Shown here in pieces: positions 9,212 to 17,049 of a stretch of DNA of 64,000 nucleotides. The DNA lies in NCBI GenBank assembly GCA_022791945.1, contig JAAVZY010000065.1:1-64000 (forward strand), in the 5' to 3' direction. This DNA is from Oscillospiraceae bacterium (GTDB lineage Bacteria; Bacillota; Clostridia; Oscillospirales; Ruminococcaceae). Below the pieces are notes generated by a model that was not told the DNA's origin, did not search any database, and saw only the letters and a program-made list of their open reading frames with translations. Numbering within the stretch: the first letter of the stretch is position 1; the number at the start of each line of letters is the position of its first letter. The position numbers and the translations under genes were made by a program.

Positions 9212-10957
9212 ATGGAAACTGTAACTCTGAAAATCAATAACATTCCAGTAACCGTACCGCGGGACACCACGATCATCGAAGCGGCCCGGCAGGCTGGGAT
9301 CAGCATCCCCACCCTCTGCTATCTGAAGGGCATCAATGAGATTGGCGCCTGCCGGATGTGTCTGGTTGAGGTCAAGGGCGCCCGGAGCTTTGCGGCCGCC
9401 TGCGTTCAGCCGGTTGGCGAGGGGATGGAGGTATTCACCAATACCCCCGAGCTGATCAAAAACCGGAAGAACACCCTGGAGCTGGTGCTCTCCACCCACG
9501 ACAAAAAGTGCCTGTCCTGCTCCCGGAGCGGCGACTGTGAGCTTCAGCGTCTTTCCCGTGAGTACGGCATTGAGGATGAAAACAAGTTCGAGGGCGAGAA
9601 GAACCACTACGAGCTGGACGCCTCCGCCGCCCACATGGTGCGGGACAACAACAAGTGCATCCTCTGCCGCCGGTGCGTGGCGGCCTGCGCCAACGTTCAG
9701 GGCATCGGCGTGATCGGTCCCAATCAGCGCGGCTTCAAGGCCCACATTGCCAGCGCCTTTGAGATGGATCTGGCGGATACCTCCTGTGTATCCTGCGGCC
9801 AGTGCATTACCGCTTGCCCGGTGGGCGCGCTGTACGAAAAGGACGTTACCGACGAGGTCTTTGCGGCCATCAACGATCCAAAGAAGATCGTAATTGTTCA
9901 GACCGCTCCGGCCGTCCGCACCGCTCTGGGCGAGCCCTTCGGCCTGCCCATCGGCACCAACGTGAAGGGCCGGATGGCTGCCGCTATCCGCCGCCTGGGC
10001 GTTGACAAGGTATTTGACACGGATTTCTCCGCTGACCTGACCATTATGGAAGAGGCCAACGAGTTCATTGAGCGGGTGAAGAACGGCGGCGTGCTGCCCA
10101 TGATCACCTCCTGCTCTCCTGGCTGGGTCAAGTTCTGCGAGCACTATTATCCGGACATGATCGAGAACCTGTCCACCTGCAAATCTCCCCAGCAGATGTT
10201 CGGCGCGATTGTGAAGACCTACTACGCCGAGAAGAACAACATCGATCCAAAGGACATCTATCTGGTTTCCGTCATGCCCTGCACCGCCAAGAAGTTCGAG
10301 CGGGGCCGTGACGATCAGGCCGCAGCCGGCGTGCCGGACATTGACGCGGTTCTCACCACCCGTGAGCTGGCGAAGATGATCAAGAAGGCGGGCCTGATGT
10401 TCGCCGAGCTGCCGGATGAAGAGTTCGATCTGCCCCTGGGCATCGGCTCCGGCGCGGGTGCGATCTTCGGCGCCACCGGCGGCGTTATGGAGGCTGCCCT
10501 CCGCACCGCGGTGGAGACTCTGACGGACACCAAGCTGGAAGGGGAGGCGCTGGACTTCAAGGAGGTCCGGGGCATTGAGGGCATCAAGGAGGCTGCTTAT
10601 AAGGTAGGCGATCTGGAGGTCAAGGTAGCGGTTGCCTCCGGCCTGGCCAACGCCCGGAAGCTGCTGGACGCTGTGAAGGCGGGAGAAGCCAAGTACGACT
10701 TTATTGAGATTATGGCCTGCCCCGGCGGCTGCGTCAACGGCGGCGGTCAGCCCATCGTGCAGGCGCCTGTCCGGAACGCCAAGGACATCCGCACCCTCCG
10801 TGCGAAGGTTCTGTATGATGAGGATCTGAATCTGCCTTACCGGAAGTCCCACGACAACCCGGTGATCAAGGAGCTGTATGAGACTTATCTGGAGAAGCCC
10901 GGCAGCCACAAGGCCCACGAGATCCTCCACACCTCCTATGTAAAACGCGGTCTGTAA
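9212..10957 (+). CDS. hydA: [FeFe] hydrogenase catalytic subunit (group A, HydA-type)
   Basis: H-cluster motifs TSCSPGWVKFCE, VMPCTAKKFE, EIMACPGGCVNGGGQP; N-terminal 2Fe-2S and ferredoxin domains. Confidence 0.96.
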   Translation: METVTLKINNIPVTVPRDTTIIEAARQAGISIPTLCYLKGINEIGACRMCLVEVKGARSFAAACVQPVGEGMEVFTNTPELIKNRKNTLELVLSTHDKKCLSCSRSGDCELQRLSREYGIEDENKFEGEKNHYELDASAAHMVRDNNKCILCRRCVAACANVQGIGVIGPNQRGFKAHIASAFEMDLADTSCVSCGQCITACPVGALYEKDVTDEVFAAINDPKKIVIVQTAPAVRTALGEPFGLPIGTNVKGRMAAAIRRLGVDKVFDTDFSADLTIMEEANEFIERVKNGGVLPMITSCSPGWVKFCEHYYPDMIENLSTCKSPQQMFGAIVKTYYAEKNNIDPKDIYLVSVMPCTAKKFERGRDDQAAAGVPDIDAVLTTRELAKMIKKAGLMFAELPDEEFDLPLGIGSGAGAIFGATGGVMEAALRTAVETLTDTKLEGEALDFKEVRGIEGIKEAAYKVGDLEVKVAVASGLANARKLLDAVKAGEAKYDFIEIMACPGGCVNGGGQPIVQAPVRNAKDIRTLRAKVLYDEDLNLPYRKSHDNPVIKELYETYLEKPGSHKAHEILHTSYVKRGL

Positions 10958-10961
10958 GGGC

Positions 10962-11020
10962 AGGACCTTGGGGGCGGAGCCCCCAAACCTCCGCCAAAGG
11001 GACTCGTCCCTTTGGAATCC
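10962..11020. repeat. Hairpin-repeat family fragment (A + B hairpins)
   Basis: accttgggggcggagcccccaaa followed by ccaaagggactcgtccctttgg. Confidence 0.85.
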
Positions 11021-11034
11021 CACGATACGTTTAG

Positions 11035-11070
11035 AGGGAGAGGGTTCTTTAGGAACCCTCTCCCTTTGTT
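11035..11070 (+). terminator. Probable intrinsic terminator after hydA
   Basis: GGGAGAGGGTTC-TTTAG-GAACCCTCTCCC followed by TTTGTTG. Confidence 0.75.
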
Positions 11071-11084
11071 GCCTAGTGCATCGA

Positions 11085-11232
11085 AGGGCAAGGCCGCGAG
11101 ACAGAGTCTCGCGTCCCCGCTGCGCCGCTAGCGGCGCAGCTCAGAATTCGGCGAAGCCGAATTCCTAAGTGCGTTGTGAAACAACGCACTGCGGTGACTC
11201 GAGGGCAGCGCCCTCGAGGTCTTGCCCTTCGA
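11085..11232. repeat. Short composite copy of the hairpin-repeat family (A-D-C-E-A)
   Basis: gcgagacagagtctcgc; gctgcgccgctagcggcgcagc; gaattcggcgaagccgaattc; gtgcgttgtgaaacaacgcac; ctcgagggcagcgccctcgag in series. Confidence 0.9.
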
Positions 11233-11282
11233 CGCACCCAGAGATTTTGAGCAGGCACGAAAGGAAATGGAGAGAAGCAGCC

Positions 11283-12128
11283 ATGGCTGGAATGAGAATC
11301 AGCGGGGACAGCACAATTGATCTGTCGCCGGAGCTGAGATCCGCCTATCAGGTGGAGCTGACACCCCTATACATCAACATGGACGGCCAGTCCCGCAGGG
11401 ACGGAGTTGAAATTCAGCCGGAGGACATCTACGCCTATGTGGAGCGCACCGGCACTCTGCCCAAGACCTCCGCCCCCTCGGTAGAGGACTATCTGCGGTT
11501 TTTCCGCAGCCAGCGGGAGCAGTTCGACGCCGTCATTCACTTCAACATCAGCGCGGAGTTTTCCAGCGCGCACCAGAACGCCCGGATCGCCGCCCAGGAG
11601 GTGGACGGGGTTTATCCCCTGGACAGCCGGAACCTTTCCACAGGCACCGGCCTTCTGGTGCTGGAGGCCTGCGAGCTGGCCCGGCAGGGCTGCGCCCCCC
11701 AGGAGATTCTGGAGGAGATCCACCGTCTGATTCCCCGGGTGGAGGCCAGCTTCATCATCAACCGGCTGGACTATCTGGCCAAGGGCGGCCGCTGCTCCAG
11801 CCTGCTGGCCCTGGGGGCCAATGTTCTCCAGCTCCGGCCGATGATACTGGTCAAGGATGGAAAAATGGAGGTCGGAAAGAAGTTCCGGGGCTCCTACAAC
11901 GATTGTATGTGCCGGTACATTGAATCCAAGCTCCGGGATCGGACGGATCTGCGGCGCAAACGGATCTTCATCACCCACACCCGCTGCCCGGAAGAAACGC
12001 TGGAGGCTGCCCGCAGGACGGTGGATGACTGCCAGCAGTTCGACCAGGTGCTGGAAACGACCGCAGGCTGCACCATCACCAATCACTGCGGGGAGAACAC
12101 CCTGGGCGTGCTTTTCATCCGGGAATAA
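11283..12128 (+). CDS. DegV family fatty-acid-binding protein
   Basis: ISGDSTIDLSPEL...TPLYINMDGQ...TSAPSVEDYLRFF...NLSTGTGLLVLEACELA...IINRLDYLAKGGR; ORF track start (11169) lies inside the upstream repeat. Confidence 0.92.
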   Translation: MAGMRISGDSTIDLSPELRSAYQVELTPLYINMDGQSRRDGVEIQPEDIYAYVERTGTLPKTSAPSVEDYLRFFRSQREQFDAVIHFNISAEFSSAHQNARIAAQEVDGVYPLDSRNLSTGTGLLVLEACELARQGCAPQEILEEIHRLIPRVEASFIINRLDYLAKGGRCSSLLALGANVLQLRPMILVKDGKMEVGKKFRGSYNDCMCRYIESKLRDRTDLRRKRIFITHTRCPEETLEAARRTVDDCQQFDQVLETTAGCTITNHCGENTLGVLFIRE

Positions 12129-12152
12129 TCAATTCCCATCGGAGGATTTTTC

Positions 12153-13427
12153 ATGCAGCCGAACTACCGTCTGACCCGCCTGGGGTGCTACACCGGCATC
12201 TTTACCCAGGCGATCATCTGCAACATCACGCCGCTCCTGTTCATCCCGATTATGGAGCTCTACGGGCTCACCTACACCCAGCTGGGAATCCTGGTGGGCG
12301 TCAACTTTGTCACTCAGGTCACGGTGGATATCCTCTTCTCAGGCGCCATTGACCGGTACGGCTACCGCCGGATTGCCCTGCCGGCCATCCTCTGCGCAGT
12401 GGCGGGACTGCTGCTCTTCTCAGCGGCGCCGCTGCTCTTTCCGGATGTGTACCTGGGGCTTCTGCTGGCAACGATGATCTTCGCGGCCTCCAGCGGCCTG
12501 CTGGAGGTGATGGTGTCCCCCATTGTGGACGCTCTGCCCAGCCGGAACAAGGGGGCTTCCATGAGCCTGACGCACTCCTTTTACGCCTGGGGCTCCGTGG
12601 TGGTCATTGTGCTGACCACCCTGTTTGTCTACGCCTTCGGGGCGGCGCGCTGGCAGACGGTGATCCTGCTTTGGACGCTGGTTCCCGCGGCGAACTTTGT
12701 GATCTTTTTCAAGTCGCCGTTCCCGCCCACCACCCCGGAGGAAAAGCGGGAAAAGCCCCGAAAGCTGCTGTTTCAGCCCTTTTTCCTGGTGGGCCTGCTG
12801 GCGATCATGCTGGGCGCTTCTACGGAGCTGATCATGTCTCAGTGGTCCAGCGCCTATATGGAGAAGGGGCTGGCGCTGCCCAAGGTGCTGGGAGATCTCC
12901 TGGGGATGTGCGGCTTTGCCTTCTTCATGGGGATCGGGCGCACCTACTACGGCATCCGGGGCGGACGGATGAACATGAACCGCGCCATTGTGCTCTGCGC
13001 CTCCGGGGCGGCGGTATGCTACGTGATTGTGGCGATTTCCCCCTGGAACTGGCTGAATATCCTGGCCTGCGCCCTGTGCGGCATTGGGGCCAGCATTCTC
13101 TGGCCGGGCACGCTGGTGACCTGCTCGGAGCGCTACCCCATGGGGGGCGCCTGGATGTTCGCCATCCTGGCCGCTGCCGGGGACATCGGAAATTCCATCG
13201 GCCCCTGGCTGATGGGCCTGATCACGGACCACGCGCAGAATACCTCCCTGGCCCTGTGGTTCCGGGACTGGCTTTCCCTCTCCGGCGAGCAGGCCGCTAT
13301 GCGGGCAGGCGTGCTGATCTGCGCCGTCTTCCCGCTGGGAGCCGCCCTCTGTCATGCCGCGCTGGGCCGGATGCTCCGCCGGCACGGTCAGAAGCAGGCA
13401 GCCCCGGAGGCGGGCCCAATGGGCTGA
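12153..13427 (+). CDS. MFS transporter
   Basis: 12-TM pattern; GAIDRYGYRRIALPAILCA loop. Confidence 0.88.
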   Translation: MQPNYRLTRLGCYTGIFTQAIICNITPLLFIPIMELYGLTYTQLGILVGVNFVTQVTVDILFSGAIDRYGYRRIALPAILCAVAGLLLFSAAPLLFPDVYLGLLLATMIFAASSGLLEVMVSPIVDALPSRNKGASMSLTHSFYAWGSVVVIVLTTLFVYAFGAARWQTVILLWTLVPAANFVIFFKSPFPPTTPEEKREKPRKLLFQPFFLVGLLAIMLGASTELIMSQWSSAYMEKGLALPKVLGDLLGMCGFAFFMGIGRTYYGIRGGRMNMNRAIVLCASGAAVCYVIVAISPWNWLNILACALCGIGASILWPGTLVTCSERYPMGGAWMFAILAAAGDIGNSIGPWLMGLITDHAQNTSLALWFRDWLSLSGEQAAMRAGVLICAVFPLGAALCHAALGRMLRRHGQKQAAPEAGPMG

Positions 13428-13546
13428 CTGCCCGGATTCCATTGGATTTTTCATTGATTTCCTGGGCGAAAGCTGTTACAATATAAGAAAATAGGACTTT
13501 TCCACAAAATAAATCCATCAGCTGCTTTGAGAAAGGACAGAACACC

Positions 13547-14038
13547 ATGAAAACCTGTACGCGATGCGGAGTACAAAGCCCCGATAATGCCACCTTCTGT
13601 ACGGTCTGCGGCACTCAGCTGCCCGACGCGCCGGCCCCCGCCTCTCCCCAGCCTACCCCTGACGGTCAGGCCTATCAGTCCGGCGCCTACCCGCAGGGCG
13701 GGAACGTACCTCCTGCCTATCCCCAGAACGGCGCGCCCGGCTATCAGCCCTACCAGCAGGCTCCAGGCTATCCGCCGCAGCAGCCTTACCAGACACCCCA
13801 GCAGCCCGCCCCCAGCAAGGCGCCCCTGGTGCTGGGAATTATCGGCGCTGTCTTCGCCCTGCTGCTGCCGATTGTGACCTATGCCTGTTCCATCCCCGGC
13901 CTGATCCTCGCGGGACGGAACGCCAAAGCCGGCTATCCCGCCACAGGCGTCAAGGTGCTGAACATTATAGCGCTGGTAGTCGCGGTGATCAACTCCATCG
14001 CAGGCGTTGTCATTAACCTGTCCGCTCTGGGCTTCTGA
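13547..14038 (+). CDS. Zinc-ribbon protein with Pro/Gln/Tyr-rich linker and DUF4190-like two-TM C-terminus
   Basis: CTRCGVQSPDNATFCTVCGTQL; YPQGGNVPPAYPQNGAPGYQPYQQAPGY linker; hydrophobic C-terminal hairpin. Confidence 0.8.
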   Translation: MKTCTRCGVQSPDNATFCTVCGTQLPDAPAPASPQPTPDGQAYQSGAYPQGGNVPPAYPQNGAPGYQPYQQAPGYPPQQPYQTPQQPAPSKAPLVLGIIGAVFALLLPIVTYACSIPGLILAGRNAKAGYPATGVKVLNIIALVVAVINSIAGVVINLSALGF

Positions 14039-14094
14039 TCCGCGCCCGGAGCTGGCGGAGCGCGGACAAAACCGAACGCAAGGAGGCAATTTCC

Positions 14095-15591
14095 ATGCTG
14101 AACGAATTCCCGCTGAAAAATCCCATGACCAAGGAAGAATATAAGGATGTGGCCCAGGAGCTGAAAACCGAGCTCTCTGTCCTTCAGCATCAGATTCAGG
14201 ACGCAAAGCTTCCTGTGATCATCCTCTTTGAGGGCTGGGGCGCAGCCGGAAAGGGCACGCTGATTTCCGACATGCTCCAGAACCTGGATCCCCGCAGCTT
14301 CAAGGTCCATTCCACCCTTCCGCCCACTGACGAGGACAAACGCCGTCCCTGGCTGTACCGCCACTGGTGCGGCATTCCGGAAAAGGGCCGGATCTCCATC
14401 CTGGATCGGAGCTGGTATCCGGAGGCCTCCCTGGCCAGGCTGGAGGACGGCCTCTCTGAGGAAGTATCCGCCGAACGGCTCCGGGAGATCAACGCCTTTG
14501 AGCATCAGCTCACCGACGACGGGTATCTGATCATCAAGTTCTTCCTGCACATCTCTCAGAAAAAGCAGAGAAAGCGCCTGGAAAAGCTGGCGGACAACCC
14601 GGATACCGCCTGGCGGGCCACCAAGCTGGACTGGTCCCGGAACAAAAAGTACGATCGCTACTGCGCGGTCTTCGACGCCATGCTGGAGGCCACCCATACT
14701 CCTGCCGCCCCTTGGCACATCCTCTCCGGTCAGGAGCATTACACCGCGCGCTACGAAATGTACCGGATTCTCACCGACAGCATCCGCAGCGCGCTGGCGG
14801 TCAAGGCTTCCGCCAAGGTGCGGAAGTCCCGGAAGCCCGCCGCTCCCAGGGAGATGCCCGGCTTCCAGCTGGTGTCCATGCCCAAGCTGGCTGAGGTTAC
14901 CCTGGACAAGGCCCTTGCCCAGGAGGAGTACAAGGAGCTTTTGAAGGATCGCCAGCGGCAGATCCGGGAGCTTCATAACCGGCTGTACAAGGAGAAGGTG
15001 CCGGTCATTGCTGTATATGAGGGCTGGGACGCGGCCGGCAAGGGCGGCAACATCAAGCGCCTGACCGCGGCTCTGGATCCCCGGGGCTATGAGGTGATCC
15101 CGATTGCCTCCCCTTCCTCCACGGAGCTTGCCCATCACTACCTCTGGCGGTTTTGGCGCGCCCTGCCCAAGGATGGGCATGTGACCATTTTTGATCGCAC
15201 CTGGTACGGCCGGGTGATGGTGGAACGGATCGAGGGCTTTGCCTCCGAGACCGAGTGGAAGCGCGCTTATCGGGAGATCAACGAGTTTGAGGAATCCCTT
15301 CACAACTGGGGCGCGGTTCTGCTGAAATTCTGGCTTCATATCGATCCGGACGAGCAGCTCCGCCGGTTCCAGGAGCGGGAAGCCATCCCGGAAAAGAACT
15401 GGAAAATCACCGCCGAGGACTGGCGCAACCGGGATAAATGGGAACAGTATGAAATCGCGGTCAACGATATGATCCGCCTCACCAGCACCGACTTCGCCCC
15501 CTGGACCATCATCGAATCCCAAGACAAGCGCTATGGCCGCATCAAAGCCATGGACGCGTTTATCCGCGCCGTGGAAGAGAAGCTGGACTGA
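14095..15591 (+). CDS. pap: Polyphosphate:AMP phosphotransferase (tandem PPK2 domains)
   Basis: Two PPK2 repeats: FEGWGAAGKGT...RSWY and YEGWDAAGKGGNIKRL...FDRTWYGRVMVERIEGF. Confidence 0.93.
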   Translation: MLNEFPLKNPMTKEEYKDVAQELKTELSVLQHQIQDAKLPVIILFEGWGAAGKGTLISDMLQNLDPRSFKVHSTLPPTDEDKRRPWLYRHWCGIPEKGRISILDRSWYPEASLARLEDGLSEEVSAERLREINAFEHQLTDDGYLIIKFFLHISQKKQRKRLEKLADNPDTAWRATKLDWSRNKKYDRYCAVFDAMLEATHTPAAPWHILSGQEHYTARYEMYRILTDSIRSALAVKASAKVRKSRKPAAPREMPGFQLVSMPKLAEVTLDKALAQEEYKELLKDRQRQIRELHNRLYKEKVPVIAVYEGWDAAGKGGNIKRLTAALDPRGYEVIPIASPSSTELAHHYLWRFWRALPKDGHVTIFDRTWYGRVMVERIEGFASETEWKRAYREINEFEESLHNWGAVLLKFWLHIDPDEQLRRFQEREAIPEKNWKITAEDWRNRDKWEQYEIAVNDMIRLTSTDFAPWTIIESQDKRYGRIKAMDAFIRAVEEKLD

Positions 15592-15599
15592 GTATTCAC

Positions 15600-16366
15600 A
15601 GAAGGGAAGGCCGCGAGAGCTCTGCTCTCGCGCTCTCGCCAAGGAGAGCCAGCTCCCCTTGGATTCCCGTCTTTTTAAGGGCGAAGGGGGTGGGGGTTCA
15701 AGTCTGTACAGACTTGTTACTTCCTGCCTCGCTGACACTTCCTGCGTGGTCGATCGCCCGCCTACCCATTTTTTCGTAAAGAAAAAATTCATCCCCATAG
15801 GCGGCGCAAACGGTGCGACGCAGAAAGTCCCGAGCGTGTTCTGTTACGCTCGGAACTTTCTGCAAGAAAGGGCTTTGTGCGACGTTCGGAATCCCCCAGT
15901 CAGGGCTACCGCCTGACGGCGGCATCCCTGCCATGCCCCATACGTTCCAAAGGAACGTATGGGAGAGGGGACCGCCGCCGGACAAGAGGGACGGTGGTGG
16001 AGGAAGGATTCCGATCGTGGCACAAAATCCCTCCCCGCAGAGCCTGTGAGCGTGGTAGTATTACGCTCATACCCTCTGCGCCGCAAGGAAGTACCCCCGC
16101 ACGCTGGAGGGAGCTTTTTTCTTTACGAAAAAAGCGTCCTGCGGGAATCAAACTCTCTGCGTGGCAGGAAGCCGGAAGTCTGTACAGACTCAACCACCCC
16201 TTTTCCGCCCTTAAAAATCCCTTAAAAATAATGGGAATCCAATGGGAATCCCTTCCCGATGCGCCGCCAGCGGCGCATCTCAGAATTCGGCGAAGCCGAA
16301 TTCCTAAGTGCGTTGTGAAACAACGCACTGCGGAGACTCGAGGGCAGAGCCCTCGAGGTCTTCCCG
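15600..16366. repeat. Full-length composite hairpin-repeat element
   Basis: Two inverted half-elements sharing the A-B/aagtctgtacagactt/ttttttcgtaaagaaaaaa order, with a central 18-bp-arm palindrome (gcagaaagtcccgagcgt...acgctcggaactttctgc). Confidence 0.9.
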
Positions 16367-16438
16367 CTGTAATATGTTCTCTATCATGCGTTTCACTGCC
16401 CCCCTGCGGACGCAGGGGGCAGTTTTTTACAGGAGGAT

Positions 16439-17032
16439 ATGGATATGGATGAACGGCTGAGACGGCAGCTGGATTTTGCCCTGGAGATTGACAAGGAGAA
16501 AAACATCCTCCGTCAAACCCATCTCTCCGGGCAGGGCCGGCGGGAGAACGACGCGGAGCACGCCTGGCACATGGCGGTGATGGCCTACCTCCTGCGGGAA
16601 TACGCCAATGAAGAGGTAGACATTTCCAGGGTAATGCTCATGTGCCTGATCCACGATATTGTGGAGATTTACGCCGGAGACACCTACGCCTACGATACGG
16701 AGGCCCTCCAGAACCAGAAGGCCCGGGAGGACGCCGCCAAGGAACAGATCTACTCCCTCCTTCCCCAGGATCAGAAAGAGGAGCTCATCGCCCTCTTTGA
16801 CGAGTTCGAGGAATGCCGGACCGCCGAGGCGAAATTTGCCTGCGCAATGGATAACCTTCAGCCCCTGCTCCTCAACAACAGCAACGATGGGGGCGACTGG
16901 CGAGCCCATCAGGTTTCCGCAGAACAGGTTCGCAGACGCCAGTCCAGGACCAGGCTCGGCTCCGAAGTCCTCTATCAGGTCACGGAGAACATCATCCGGG
17001 AGAATATCCAAAAGGGCAGCCTGACGGACTGA
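16439..17032 (+). CDS. HD-domain protein (YfbR/5'-deoxynucleotidase-like)
   Basis: RRENDAEHAWHMAVMAYLL...LMCLIHDIVEIYAGD. Confidence 0.9.
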   Translation: MDMDERLRRQLDFALEIDKEKNILRQTHLSGQGRRENDAEHAWHMAVMAYLLREYANEEVDISRVMLMCLIHDIVEIYAGDTYAYDTEALQNQKAREDAAKEQIYSLLPQDQKEELIALFDEFEECRTAEAKFACAMDNLQPLLLNNSNDGGDWRAHQVSAEQVRRRQSRTRLGSEVLYQVTENIIRENIQKGSLTD

Positions 17033-17049
17033 ACGCACATCCGGGGCTT

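Noticed and set aside
7427-11023. 1198-aa minus-strand ORF antisense to the nuoF-like and hydA genes
   Set aside because: Frame-shadow of high-GC3 coding sequence; low-complexity Gly/Leu/Ala/His-rich translation with no recognisable domain. The plus strand encodes unambiguous hydrogenase subunits.
13933-15798. 621-aa minus-strand ORF antisense to pap
   Set aside because: Antisense to a clear tandem PPK2 protein and extends into repeat sequence.
15600-16366. CRISPR array or tandem repeat interpretation of the intergenic repeats
   Set aside because: Modules are different hairpins in series, not identical direct repeats with unique spacers of constant length; no cas genes in the window.
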